Shown here: positions 15,292-24,334 of the stretch, piece by piece
Layout: each line of letters opens with the position of its first letter
Numbering within the stretch: the first letter of the stretch is position 1
From: an uncultured Tateyamaria sp.
GTDB taxonomy: Bacteria > Pseudomonadota > Alphaproteobacteria > Rhodobacterales > Rhodobacteraceae
Direction: 5' to 3'
Assembly: GCA_905480645.1 (NCBI GenBank)
Contig: CAJQRC010000010.1
Span: forward strand, 1 to 64,000
Length of the DNA: 64,000 nt
Position numbers and translations under genes: made by a program
Notes under the pieces: model-generated
Told to the model about the DNA's origin: nothing
The model's database searches: none
What the model saw: only the letters and a program-made list of their open reading frames with translations

Positions 15292-16500
15292 ATGTTTCGT
15301 GTGCTGATCGCTATATTGCTGACTTTGTCGCTTTTCTCCGTTGCAAACGCACAGGATGCAGTGGAACAAGTCCCACGAGATCGAACGAAAACAGGTGGTG
15401 CTCAAACTCTTGAAGATATTATGGCGCGGCAACGGGGAGAAAAAGTAGATAACAGCTTTCGGTCCAATGCGACGGGTGATCCTAATAGTGCGGCAGGAAT
15501 GGCTAATCAACTTGGTACACTAGGAGGCACATCAGATCCGGAGCTTTGGCGCTCTTTACGTTTTGGATCTGCCAATGTCACAAGCACATACAAAGGGCCA
15601 ACAGGAACAGTCCTGGTGCAGGATGGTGGCATGCGTTGGCTGACCTTTCGTGATGGGCCGTTGTCTAAATATGGATTATATCTGCTGCTCGGTACTTTTT
15701 CATTACTGGCTCTATTTTATCTAATTCGTGGTAAGATCCGTATCGACGGTGAAAAAACAGGCCGCACGCTTGTACGCTTTAAAGCTATTGAACGGTTTGG
15801 CCATTGGTTGCTAGCTGGCTCCTTTTTGTTGCTTGGTATCACTGGTCTGTTAACTCTTTTCGGGCGCAAGGTTTTAATTCCAGCATTTGGGCACGAGATT
15901 TTCTCAACTTTGGCTGTAGCATCCAAATGGGTCCACAATAACGTTTCATGGGCTTTTATTGCAGCGCTTGTGATTATTTTTGCGATGTGGGTTTTACATA
16001 ATTTGCCAGATCGTACAGATATTAACTGGCTTTTAAAGGGAGGTGGTATCTTCGCCAAAGGTCACCCACCAGCCAAGAAGTTCAATGCAGGTCAAAAGTT
16101 GATCTTCTGGTCTGTGATTGTGTTGGGAACGTCTATTTCGATAACTGGTATTTCATTATTGTTTCCTTTTGAAATCAATTTGTTTGCAGCAACCTTTGAA
16201 AAGCTAAACAGTTTTGGAATTCCAGAAGCCTTTGGATTGAGTGATTTCAACGCAAGCCTCGCACCGCAAGAAGAAATGCAATATGCTCAACTTTGGCATG
16301 CTATTGTCAGCTTTGTTCTGATGGCTATTATTCTGGCCCATATTTATATCGGATCAGTCGGTATGGAGGGTGCCTATGATGCTATGGGTACTGGTGATGT
16401 CGAGGAACAGTGGGCTCGGGAACATCATTCCCTTTGGGTTGAGGAAGTACAAGCAAAACAGGAGAGGCTATCTTCTGAAAGTGCAACACCCGCTGAATAG
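15292..16500 (+). CDS. fdhC: Formate dehydrogenase gamma subunit (cytochrome b556)
   Basis: A 402-residue membrane protein. A signal peptide (cleavage after VANA, about residue 20) is followed by a roughly 110-residue periplasmic region, a first membrane helix (LYLLLGTFSLLALFYLI), and the four-helix cytochrome b core. Heme-ligand histidines are likely in ERFGHWLLAGS and in LWHAIVSFVLMAIILAHIYIG. It takes electrons from FdhB and reduces quinone. GGGAACATC lies before the ATG. It is directly followed by the WD40-cytochrome gene with no gap, so it is read on the same transcript, downstream of the internal terminator. Confidence 0.93.
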   Translation: MFRVLIAILLTLSLFSVANAQDAVEQVPRDRTKTGGAQTLEDIMARQRGEKVDNSFRSNATGDPNSAAGMANQLGTLGGTSDPELWRSLRFGSANVTSTYKGPTGTVLVQDGGMRWLTFRDGPLSKYGLYLLLGTFSLLALFYLIRGKIRIDGEKTGRTLVRFKAIERFGHWLLAGSFLLLGITGLLTLFGRKVLIPAFGHEIFSTLAVASKWVHNNVSWAFIAALVIIFAMWVLHNLPDRTDINWLLKGGGIFAKGHPPAKKFNAGQKLIFWSVIVLGTSISITGISLLFPFEINLFAATFEKLNSFGIPEAFGLSDFNASLAPQEEMQYAQLWHAIVSFVLMAIILAHIYIGSVGMEGAYDAMGTGDVEEQWAREHHSLWVEEVQAKQERLSSESATPAE

Positions 16501-17826
16501 ATGCTACGTGCCGCTTGCATAGTAATTTGGTTGGCGTCGCCTTCAATTGGGCAGGGCTTTTATACTCTGAAAGGTCACGGTGGTCCCATTATGGATATCG
16601 CAGTATCACCTTTGGGCGAAATATCCACAGCTAGCTTTGACAATGCAGTGGGTTTTTGGAGGACTGATGGGCCAGTTTGGCTGGAAGGGCACCGGGCAGC
16701 AGTTAACACTGTATGTTTTTTGAATAATAAAATTATTGCTTCTGGGGCGGACGATTTTACGCTTTGGGTCTGGTCACTAGAAAGTGCCAGTGGACGCATG
16801 GTTGCAGCCCATACAGCCAAAATAGCGGATGTTGCTATTGCTCCGGACGGTCAAACTTTGGCAACAGCTTCGTGGGATAATAAAATTGGTCTCACCCATA
16901 TTGAGGGTTTGGATGGCTCTGTAGAAAGTTGGCTGGTTGATGACATGATCCTCCTTTCTGGGCATCGTGCTGGTGTCAACGCGATAGCTTTTACGCAGGA
17001 TGGTCAGACCTTATACTCGGCCTCTATGGATGGTACAATTCGATCTTGGAACCTAAACGATCCAAAGGCACCTTCGACTGTGATAGTTAAACATGGGTTT
17101 GGCGTTAATAGGTTAATCGTAAATGATGCGGATGGCTGGCTTGCTTATGGTGCAGCTGATGGGGGCACTCGTATGGTAGACCTTAATACTGGCGAGACCA
17201 TTGCTGACTTTACGCTAGGCCGCCGACCAGTTTTATCGATGGCCTATGATCCCGTGACTAAGATGCTCGCAATTGGGGATGGGCAAGGATATATTATGTT
17301 TATAGATACCACAGTACGTCGTATCACTACTGATTTTAAGGCCTCCCTTACAGGTCCAATCTGGGCGCTTTCTTATTCCCCAGACGGCGAATACATCCAC
17401 GCTGGCGGTATTGAGGACATAGTTTATTCTTGGCCAGTTGCGGTAATGGACGAACATATTCCAATGGTTGGAGGCATCCAAAGTTTTCTCGAAGATCCAA
17501 TCTCTCTTCCAAATGGTGAGCGCCAATTTAAACGGAAATGTTCCATTTGTCATTCTTTGACAAAAAGTAGTGCCCGGAAAGCAGGGCCAAGCTTATATGG
17601 ACTTTTTGGGCGCAAGGCGGGTACGGTTATAGACTATACTTATTCGGATACACTAAGTGGATCTAGCATTGTTTGGTCGGAAGAAAGTGTAAATGCTTTG
17701 TTTGATTTGGGCCCAGACCATTTTATTCCTGGCACGAAGATGCCGATGCAACGGATTGTTAAAAAACATGATCGTGACGATCTAATTGATTATTTGCGCA
17801 CCAATACGGTGCAGGAAGAGAACTAA
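16501..17826 (+). CDS. Secreted WD40-repeat / cytochrome c fusion protein
   Basis: A 441-residue protein with a signal peptide (MLRAACIVIWLASPSIGQG), then a beta-propeller of WD40-like repeats covering about residues 20-320 (GHGGPIMDIAVSP, GHRAAVNTVCF, AHTAKIADVAIAPDG, GHRAGVNAIAFTQDG, IWALSYSPDG) and a C-terminal monoheme cytochrome c. The heme motif CSICH is at about 347-351, and GTKMPMQR supplies a likely axial Met. The ATG follows the fdhC stop directly. Position suggests it accepts electrons from, or scaffolds, the FDH complex in the periplasm. I know of no characterised homologue; the propeller may bind another periplasmic partner. Confidence 0.85.
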   Translation: MLRAACIVIWLASPSIGQGFYTLKGHGGPIMDIAVSPLGEISTASFDNAVGFWRTDGPVWLEGHRAAVNTVCFLNNKIIASGADDFTLWVWSLESASGRMVAAHTAKIADVAIAPDGQTLATASWDNKIGLTHIEGLDGSVESWLVDDMILLSGHRAGVNAIAFTQDGQTLYSASMDGTIRSWNLNDPKAPSTVIVKHGFGVNRLIVNDADGWLAYGAADGGTRMVDLNTGETIADFTLGRRPVLSMAYDPVTKMLAIGDGQGYIMFIDTTVRRITTDFKASLTGPIWALSYSPDGEYIHAGGIEDIVYSWPVAVMDEHIPMVGGIQSFLEDPISLPNGERQFKRKCSICHSLTKSSARKAGPSLYGLFGRKAGTVIDYTYSDTLSGSSIVWSEESVNALFDLGPDHFIPGTKMPMQRIVKKHDRDDLIDYLRTNTVQEEN

Positions 17827-17827
17827 A

Positions 17828-17956
17828 ATGAAAGCTATGCTGGCAGCCTTCGTGGCTATCGTGGTGATTGCCTTTGGGGCGAATTTTATCCTCGAGAATG
17901 CAGGATTTTCTACCGAAGACAGAGCCTCTGGTGCAGATGTGCGTTTGAATAACTGA
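17828..17956 (+). CDS. Short single-span membrane peptide in the fdh operon
   Basis: A 42-residue reading frame with AGGAAGAG upstream, starting two bases after the WD40-cytochrome stop. It begins MKAMLAAFVAIVVIAFGANF, a single hydrophobic helix or uncleaved signal anchor, and has a polar tail with a few acidic residues. Spacing, RBS and an amino acid composition typical of a membrane peptide support a real gene. It may be a small subunit or assembly partner of FdhC or the cytochrome. No named family recognised. Confidence 0.65.
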   Translation: MKAMLAAFVAIVVIAFGANFILENAGFSTEDRASGADVRLNN

Positions 17957-17985
17957 TCCCTTCTTTTGGGTAGGATAGTGCCAAA

Positions 17986-18690
17986 ATGAATGAGATTTGG
18001 GCGGGTATCGTTGAAGCATTCCGACTAATCATAACTCTTGATAGAGATTTGTTTGAGATTACGCTGCGCTCACTACAAGTAAGTATGTCTGCGCTTGTAA
18101 TCGCTTGTATCTTTGCTTTACCTTTTGGGACTTGGCTTGCGATACGTCGTTTCCGGTTTAGACGCCTAACAATTGCAACCCTGAATGCGTTGATGGGCTT
18201 GCCACCGGTTGTCGTGGGGCTGATTGTCTACTTACTATTATCGCGTTCTGGCCCGTTTGGTGTCTTGGGGTTACTCTTTACACCTACTGCTATGATAATC
18301 GCACAGGTTATTATAATAACTCCACTGATAGCTTCCTTGACCCATCAAGCCATGCGCGAGCTTTGGGCTGAATATCATGATCTTCTGATTTCACTTAACA
18401 CGACCAGCCGTCAACGAATATTGACATTGATTTGGGATGGGCGTCGCGCTTTGTTGACTGGTGCGCTTGCCGGGTTTGGCCGGGCCATTGGGGAAGTTGG
18501 TGCGATTATGATTGTTGGTGGTAATATCGACCATGCCACGCGTGTATTGACCACTGCTATTGCCCTTGAAACTGGAAAGGGTGATTTTGCACTTGCTTTG
18601 GGTCTGGGGTTTGTCCTGATAGCGTTAGCATTACTTGTGAATTTTGCGATCCATACTTTGTCACGGACTGAGCAGGAGGGCACATGGTAG
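17986..18690 (+). CDS. tupB: Tungstate ABC transporter permease
   Basis: A 234-residue inner-membrane protein with about five helices. The ABC permease EAA-type loop is recognisable around WDGRRALLTGALAGFGRAIGEVGAIMIVGGN, which is the TupB hallmark and resembles ModB. FALPFGTWLAI and MGLPPVVVGLIVYLLLS match the N-terminal TupB pattern. It follows the short membrane peptide by 29 bases and overlaps tupC by seven, continuing the fdh transcription unit. It moves tungstate delivered by TupA into the cytoplasm for cofactor synthesis. Confidence 0.9.
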   Translation: MNEIWAGIVEAFRLIITLDRDLFEITLRSLQVSMSALVIACIFALPFGTWLAIRRFRFRRLTIATLNALMGLPPVVVGLIVYLLLSRSGPFGVLGLLFTPTAMIIAQVIIITPLIASLTHQAMRELWAEYHDLLISLNTTSRQRILTLIWDGRRALLTGALAGFGRAIGEVGAIMIVGGNIDHATRVLTTAIALETGKGDFALALGLGFVLIALALLVNFAIHTLSRTEQEGTW

Positions 18691-19400
18691 CTGGTATAAA
18701 CTTGGTCGCATTGCGTGCTGTTTGCGTTAAACGACGCAGCAAGTTAATTTTGGGGCCTGTAAGTTTAGATTTGAAAGGGAGTGGGTTAACCATCGTTTTA
18801 GGGCCAAATGGTGCTGGAAAAACTACCTTCCTTAAAGTGTTGCACGGGATTGAAAGAATTTCATCAGGATCCGTTCAGTGGTCCATGGCAGAAAGGTCAG
18901 TACGACGAACTCAGTCTTATGTTTTTCAACGGCCTGTAATGCTACGTCGAACGGTGCGCCAGAATCTAGCTTATCCAATGAAACTTTTAGGCCAACAAGC
19001 CTCCAAGATTGACGAACACGTCATTTATTGGGCAAACCAAATTGGTCTCACAGAGATGTTAAACAGCCCTGCAACACGTCTATCAGGTGGCGAAAAACAA
19101 AAGCTCGCCCTTGGGCGTGCTTTAATCCGTAAACCGAAAATTCTTTTTTTGGATGAGCCATGCGCAAATCTTGATGGGCGCTCCACACGTGAAATTGAAA
19201 CCCTTCTCCTTAGTGCAAATTCGTCAGGCACGCGGATAATTATGGCAACACATGATTTGGGTCAATCTCGTCGCCTTGCAACTGATGTAGTCTTTTTGCT
19301 GAATGGACAGGTTCATGAGCAGGGGCCTGCTGAAGATATTTTATGCTCCCCGCAAACTTCAGAAGCTAAAGCCTTTCTGAAAGGGGAGATTGTTGAATGA
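18684..19400 (+). CDS. tupC: Tungstate ABC transporter ATP-binding protein
   Basis: A 238-residue ABC ATPase. Walker A GPNGAGKTT, Q-loop in SYVFQRPVM, signature LSGGEKQKLALGRAL, Walker B ILFLDEPCANLD and the switch His in MATHD are all present. It overlaps tupB by seven bases and tupA by four, as usual for an ABC importer operon. The lack of a C-terminal TOBE/Mop domain separates it from ModC and fits TupC. Confidence 0.9.
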   Translation: MVAGINLVALRAVCVKRRSKLILGPVSLDLKGSGLTIVLGPNGAGKTTFLKVLHGIERISSGSVQWSMAERSVRRTQSYVFQRPVMLRRTVRQNLAYPMKLLGQQASKIDEHVIYWANQIGLTEMLNSPATRLSGGEKQKLALGRALIRKPKILFLDEPCANLDGRSTREIETLLLSANSSGTRIIMATHDLGQSRRLATDVVFLLNGQVHEQGPAEDILCSPQTSEAKAFLKGEIVE

Positions 19401-20194
19401 TACGCTTAATTGCTATCGTAGTGTCTTTGTTTGCAACGACTGCATTAGCCGAAAAGATGAAGCTTGCAGTTACAACAAGTTTTCACAACTCGGGGCTTTC
19501 TGATCTCCTTTTACCGGTAATCTTGGAAGATACTGGATTAGAGGTGCAGTTGTTGATTGTTGGTACAGGACAGGCTTTGCGATTGGGAGAGGCGGGTGAT
19601 GTGGATGCGATTTTAGTTCACTCTGAGGCGGCAGAAGAGGTCTTTGTTGAGAACGGATATGCGCCTTATCGCCGAGAGATTATGTACAACGATTTTGTTG
19701 TTGTTGGTCCGCAGACTGACCCAGCTGATATTGCCTCTGCAGACACTGCTGTTGATGCATTGACGCGTATCGCAATTATTAAGGCTCCATTCGTCAGTCG
19801 TGGCGATGCCAGTGGAACCCATAAAAAAGAATTGTTTCTTTGGACCTCTACAAAACTTGACCCTAAGCTTTTTGGAACTTGGTACAATGCCGTTGGTGCT
19901 GGAATGGGGGCTAGTTTAAATACTGCTTCTGGCTTGGGGGCTTATATTCTTACAGATCGTGCAAGTTGGTTGAATTTTGCGAATAAAGGTGAGCTTGATT
20001 TGCTGTTTGAAGGAGATCCTATACTTTTTAATCAATATGCTTACTTACCAATTGATTCTAAGCGGCACCCGCACGTTAACATTCAAGCTCAGCGTTTACT
20101 TGAAAGCTGGCTGACTAGTAAACGAGCTGAGACATTAATTAATGGTTATACAGTTGATGGCACCAACGTGTTCGTTTTTAATGCGTTCAGGTAA
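19397..20194 (+). CDS. tupA: Tungstate-binding periplasmic protein
   Basis: A 265-residue binding protein with a signal peptide (cleavage after ALA, about residue 18). The TupA anion-binding motif TTSFHNSGL replaces the TTTSxxxSG consensus, and SRGDASGTHKKE is the second TupA hallmark. These motifs favour tungstate over molybdate. It is the last gene of the fdh-tup unit. Its N- and C-terminal strands resemble the N-terminal part of the cytochrome at 6601. No terminator is obvious just after it. Confidence 0.92.
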   Translation: MIRLIAIVVSLFATTALAEKMKLAVTTSFHNSGLSDLLLPVILEDTGLEVQLLIVGTGQALRLGEAGDVDAILVHSEAAEEVFVENGYAPYRREIMYNDFVVVGPQTDPADIASADTAVDALTRIAIIKAPFVSRGDASGTHKKELFLWTSTKLDPKLFGTWYNAVGAGMGASLNTASGLGAYILTDRASWLNFANKGELDLLFEGDPILFNQYAYLPIDSKRHPHVNIQAQRLLESWLTSKRAETLINGYTVDGTNVFVFNAFR

Positions 20195-20346
20195 ATTGGA
20201 TCGGCGCCCTAGCCTTCTGCTTTTTTATCAGAGCTGGATTATTTGTTTAGTGGTATTGCTGGTTCAACTAATTTGTATTTTCAAAATAAAGGATGTTGTG
20301 AAACTCACACGCAATCTGTGCAATATTGGCCCATCAAAATAAAGTT

Positions 20347-20553
20347 ATGCAATCAATCAATGCTCCCAACGGTTTTATCTGCGTTGATGTTTTTTGTCGC
20401 CCTGATGGTAGCTTTGGGTTCGAAGAATATCGGCTTGATGCTGAGGATGGACGTGGCTGGTTCCCAATTGGGAATTATGGGGCAGAGATTTTTTCCAACC
20501 AACCGGCTGCATTCCGAGCAGCTTGTTTGAATGTGAAATGGTTAACCAGTTAG
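20347..20553 (+). CDS. Small conserved-looking hypothetical protein
   Basis: A 68-residue frame from ATG 20347 (a slightly longer start at 20326 is possible). The sequence is rich in Phe, Gly and acidic residues (GFICVDVFCRPDGSFGFEEY, AEDGRGWFPIG) and reads like a compact soluble domain; similar short proteins occur in alphaproteobacteria as far as I recall. No strong RBS. It follows tupA by about 150 bases and converges on matB. It is chosen over the overlapping frames at 20142 and 20243, which look like non-coding translation. Confidence 0.5.
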   Translation: MQSINAPNGFICVDVFCRPDGSFGFEEYRLDAEDGRGWFPIGNYGAEIFSNQPAAFRAACLNVKWLTS

Positions 20554-20621
20554 CTAAAGCATCACTTAAATGTGCCTTCTAACCCCAAATAACTCTTCAA
20601 ACTAACCCAAGTCTGCAGAGC

Positions 20622-22139
20622 TTATACAGTCATAAAAAGATTCTTGTGAGTGTCACGCAGCGAATTCTTTTGCACTTTCCCCATAGTATTCCGTGGTAAG
20701 GATTTGATCAAAAAAAGCTTTTTGGGTTGTTTGTATTTTGCTAGGTTTAATTCCAATTTTGCGTGCACGTTTGATATATCAATGTTGGAGTTTGGTGATG
20801 CCACTAAAACGGCTATGACCGCTTCGCCAAAATCTGGATGTGGTACGCCAATTACAGCACTTTCTAGTACGCCAGGAAGATCATCTAGAACTAACTCAAC
20901 TTCTTTGGGGTAGATATTATAACCACCTGAAATGATGAGATCTTTTTTTCGTCCGACTATATGTAGATAATTATCTTCGTCAATATATCCCAAATCACCA
21001 GTTATTAGAAAACCATTGTCGCGCAGTTCCTCTGCCGTCTTCTCGGGCATTTTCCAATAACCCTTAAAGACATTAGGCCCATTAACTTCAATCATACCAA
21101 CTTCGCCCTTTTGCACTTCGGCTTCTTGTCCATCTTTCATGATTCTCACTTTGATGTCAGGTAATGGAAAGCCAACAGTTCCTGCGCGACGCTCGCCCTC
21201 AAATGGGTTTGAGGTATTCATATTAGTTTCTGTCATACCGTAACGTTCCAGAATATAGTGGCCCGTGCGAGTCTCAAATATTTTATGGGTTTCTGGCAAT
21301 AGAGGTGCGCTGCCAGAAATGAACAAGCGTACATTCTTTACTAAATTTTTGTTGAATCTAGGGTCGTCAAGTAGCCGGGTGTAAAAGGTTGGAACGCCCA
21401 TCATTATTGTTGTTTTTGGCAAATTATTAATTACAGTGTCTATTTTGAAATTAGGCAAGAAGATCATAGAGCTGCCTGCTAGAAGGGTTGTGTTTACTGC
21501 TACAAAAAGCCCATGAGTATGAAATATGGGCAAGGCATGGAGCAGTGTGTCATCAGCTGTAATACGCCATTGCTCAACTAATATTTCGGCATTGGACAAT
21601 AGATTTCTATGGGTTAGCATTGCCCCTTTTGAGCGACCGGTGGTTCCAGAGGTATAAAGTAATGCTGCAACGTCATGAGCATCTAGATCAACAGGTTTAA
21701 AATTAGCTGGCTGCTCTACAACCAAATTTGAAAAACTGCCGGTACCATTGGCTGCTAAACTATAAATCAAAAGTTTGGAGTTTGTTGTTTTAGCAATAAA
21801 TTCAGTCTTTTGAGCAGGATCGCAAATAAAAACTTTTGGTGTGGCATCTTCAAGGAAATAACTAACTTCATTAATGGTGTAAGCTGTATTTAATGGCAAA
21901 AAAATTATACCAGACGCGACGCAGGCCATGTAAATCTCTAGAGATTGGAACGATTTTTCAACTTGTATTGCTAATCTATCGCCGCGTTTTAACCCACAGT
22001 TTCCTAGTGCATTAGCAGTGCGTAAGACGGTTTCAAAAAAAATTGCGTAACTACGGGTATTACCATCTAAATCCGTTAAAAAATTCGATTCATTTACACG
22101 ATGAGAAGCAAGCAGCGTATCAAAAAGAGGATTAGGCAT
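20622..22139 (-). CDS. matB: Malonyl-CoA synthetase (MatB-like acyl-CoA ligase)
   Basis: A 505-residue ANL-superfamily enzyme. The P-loop-like AMP-binding motif is LLYTSGTTGRSKGAMLTHRN. Later motifs are RYGMTETNMNTSNP, TGDLGYIDEDNYLHIVGRKKDLIISGGYN and the catalytic Lys in PRNTMGKVQKN. The overall pattern, including MTETNMNTSNPFEGERRAG, is that of MatB, which makes malonyl-CoA from malonate, CoA and ATP; some members also take methylmalonate. It is the last gene after a TRAP transporter and a PEP-mutase-type lyase. Malonyl-CoA decarboxylase (MatA), its usual partner, is absent from the cluster. Confidence 0.85.
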   Translation of the reverse strand: MPNPLFDTLLASHRVNESNFLTDLDGNTRSYAIFFETVLRTANALGNCGLKRGDRLAIQVEKSFQSLEIYMACVASGIIFLPLNTAYTINEVSYFLEDATPKVFICDPAQKTEFIAKTTNSKLLIYSLAANGTGSFSNLVVEQPANFKPVDLDAHDVAALLYTSGTTGRSKGAMLTHRNLLSNAEILVEQWRITADDTLLHALPIFHTHGLFVAVNTTLLAGSSMIFLPNFKIDTVINNLPKTTIMMGVPTFYTRLLDDPRFNKNLVKNVRLFISGSAPLLPETHKIFETRTGHYILERYGMTETNMNTSNPFEGERRAGTVGFPLPDIKVRIMKDGQEAEVQKGEVGMIEVNGPNVFKGYWKMPEKTAEELRDNGFLITGDLGYIDEDNYLHIVGRKKDLIISGGYNIYPKEVELVLDDLPGVLESAVIGVPHPDFGEAVIAVLVASPNSNIDISNVHAKLELNLAKYKQPKKLFLIKSLPRNTMGKVQKNSLRDTHKNLFMTV

Positions 22140-22179
22140 GAGCTCCGAGTTTTTTGAGGTTTAAATTTTGTCTTGAAAA

Positions 22180-23055
22180 TTATTTCCGTTGCGTAGACGA
22201 GTAACTCTCTGATTCTTCATAGTAGGTGCCAAATCCAATTCGATCACGTAGTTCTACAAAATTCATCAAGTTTGGTCGAGCGTCATCACGCATAGTACGC
22301 AATGATGTAACCATCGCGTTCATCGCGGCAGCCATTAGGGTCAAAGGATATGCAGCAATTGAATATCCGATATCGTGTAAAGCTTCATTGGGTAAATCGG
22401 GTGTTTCGCCTCCCTCAACGATATTTGCCATTTTGGGACCGGGGAGAGAATCGCAAACTGTCCGCATTTCAGCCTCTGTACGTGGTGCTTCTACAAAGAG
22501 GATATCTGCGCCAAGTTCAGCAAAAGTAGTGGCCCTTTCAATTGCTTCATTTAATCCATATTCATGACGTGCATCAGTACGTGCAAGGATTAGGATATCG
22601 CCACCCTTGGCTCTGAGTGCCTCTCGTTCGTCTACTGCTGCTCGAATACGATCAAACGCTTCATCACGAGATACAACAGTTTTTCCTGGTGTATGGCCAC
22701 AGCGTTTGGGGGCTAATTGATCCTCAATCATAATGGAGGCACAGCCTGCCTTTGCAAAGCCCGCTAATGTGCGGCGTACATTCATCGCATTGCCATATCC
22801 TGTATCTCCATCCCCTATCAGAGGTATTTCGATTACATCTGTGATATTACGTGCTTGGTCCAATACTTCACTATAGCTTATTAATCCTAGATCTGGAGCG
22901 CCAATACGACTTGCAGAGGTTGCGAAACCAGACATGAAGGTTAACTCATAACCTTCCTGCTCAATTAGTTTTGCTGATAACGCATCAAAACAGCATGGCA
23001 TGATGTGACAGGTATCTTGTGCCAGTAGCGTACGTAAGCGTTGAGTCTGTATCAT
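22180..23055 (-). CDS. Isocitrate lyase/PEP mutase superfamily lyase
   Basis: A 291-residue TIM-barrel enzyme. Magnesium-binding GDGDTGYGN, the catalytic-loop EDQLAPKRCGH with the Cys that serves as acid in the lyase branch, and ILARTDAR are all visible. The Cys marks it as a C-C lyase (methylisocitrate lyase, dimethylmalate lyase or oxaloacetate decarboxylase type) rather than a PEP mutase, which has Asn there. It lies between the TRAP permease (4-base gap) and matB, so it should act on the imported acid or on a product of it. The exact substrate cannot be read from the sequence. Confidence 0.8.
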   Translation of the reverse strand: MIQTQRLRTLLAQDTCHIMPCCFDALSAKLIEQEGYELTFMSGFATSASRIGAPDLGLISYSEVLDQARNITDVIEIPLIGDGDTGYGNAMNVRRTLAGFAKAGCASIMIEDQLAPKRCGHTPGKTVVSRDEAFDRIRAAVDEREALRAKGGDILILARTDARHEYGLNEAIERATTFAELGADILFVEAPRTEAEMRTVCDSLPGPKMANIVEGGETPDLPNEALHDIGYSIAAYPLTLMAAAMNAMVTSLRTMRDDARPNLMNFVELRDRIGFGTYYEESESYSSTQRK

Positions 23056-23059
23056 TTAG

Positions 23060-24334
23060 CTACCACTTAAATGGGATATAAAGAGCAAGATTTGGAAAAA
23101 TATAAAGAATTGCGACGGTTAGCAGCATTAGAGTTAAAAAAGGCCAGACGCCGCGAGCGACATTTCCCAAACTGGTACGAGCAACAGATTGGATCACGTA
23201 AAGGTTCAAGCCAACTGGTGGCGTGATAAGGGCACATTCAACCATTATCACCATAAATATTCCAAACCATATTGGATCAAATCCTAAACCTAGGGCTGCA
23301 GGCAGTAAAACAGGTGTCATTATTAAGATCATTGATAGTGCTTCAAATACCAATCCCATCAGCAATAGTACTATTGATACTACAAGGATAAACATGATGG
23401 GGCCTTCGATTGTCTGTGCAAGAAATGCTGAGATATCTTGTGGTATGCGATACAATGCTATTGCTTTGCCAAACACTTTTGCTCCAGCAACAATCAACAA
23501 GATTGCGGCTGTAGTAATTGCTGATTCTTGGATCGCCTCCCATAAGGTAGCCCATGTCAGTGTGCGCAACCAAAAGGCCACAATAAACAAAGCAGCGGTT
23601 GAGCCTACCGCTGCCGCTTCTGTGGGAGTAAATGCACCGGAATATAAGCCAATGATTACTAGAGCGGCCAAGGCAACAGAGGGTAAGGCTCGCTTGGAGG
23701 CCATAATTTTTTCTGACATGCAGGCCTTTGGTACGTCATCAAAATTACCTGACAGTCGTGCGTGTATCATGGCAAATAGAATAAAAAGTGTGACAAGAAG
23801 CAAACCAGGCCCAATACCGGCCAAAAAAAGTGCTATGACAGATTGCTCTGTTACAAATCCATATACAATCATTGGGATTGATGGAGGAATAAGGATACCC
23901 AAGGTGCCGCCAGCCGCAAGAAGGCCATAAACAAAACGTTTATCATAACCTCGATTGATCATTTCAGGTATTGCAACAGTTCCAATTGTTGCCGCGGTGG
24001 CTACTGAGGATCCAGATATTGCGGCAAAGAGCCCACAACTGATGATTGTCGCTATTGCCAAGCCTCCTGGCCAATGACCAACCCAAGCTTGTACAGCGGC
24101 AAAGAGATCACGACCCACCCCACCTTTTAATAACAGATTGGACATAAGCAGGAACAGTGGCACGGCTAACAGTATAAAGCCGTCTAGAGTAGACAAAATA
24201 GATTGCGGTGCCATTAATGGGGAAAAACCGCCAAGTATTAACATACCTAGCCCCGTGCCTCCGAGTGCAAAAGCAACAGGTACGCCTAGCAATAGCAGCA
24301 AGAACAGACTGGCAAGGATTAAAATGATAGTCAT
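23060..24334 (-). CDS. dctM: TRAP transporter large permease (DctM family)
   Basis: A 424-residue inner-membrane protein of the DctM/IT superfamily with about 12 helices. GVPVAFALGG, AISGSSVATAATIGTVAIPEM and GIFMVIMVECALITPPVGLNLYVIQ are the usual TRAP large-subunit motifs. It overlaps dctQ by four bases. With DctP and DctQ it forms a Na+-driven importer of an organic acid. The order P-Q-M followed by matB resembles the malonate transporter operon matPQM of Sinorhizobium, so malonate or a substituted malonate is a plausible substrate. Confidence 0.92.
   Translation of the reverse strand: MTIILILASLFLLLLLGVPVAFALGGTGLGMLILGGFSPLMAPQSILSTLDGFILLAVPLFLLMSNLLLKGGVGRDLFAAVQAWVGHWPGGLAIATIISCGLFAAISGSSVATAATIGTVAIPEMINRGYDKRFVYGLLAAGGTLGILIPPSIPMIVYGFVTEQSVIALFLAGIGPGLLLVTLFILFAMIHARLSGNFDDVPKACMSEKIMASKRALPSVALAALVIIGLYSGAFTPTEAAAVGSTAALFIVAFWLRTLTWATLWEAIQESAITTAAILLIVAGAKVFGKAIALYRIPQDISAFLAQTIEGPIMFILVVSIVLLLMGLVFEALSMILIMTPVLLPAALGLGFDPIWFGIFMVIMVECALITPPVGLNLYVIQSVARTSLGNVARGVWPFLTLMLLTVAILYIFPNLALYIPFKW

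Noticed and set aside
18411-18793. Minus-strand frames within tupB-tupC
   Set aside because: Antisense to strongly coding genes with complete family motifs.
20142-20530. Two extra small reading frames after tupA
   Set aside because: They overlap tupA or the better frame at 20347, have poor composition and no RBS.
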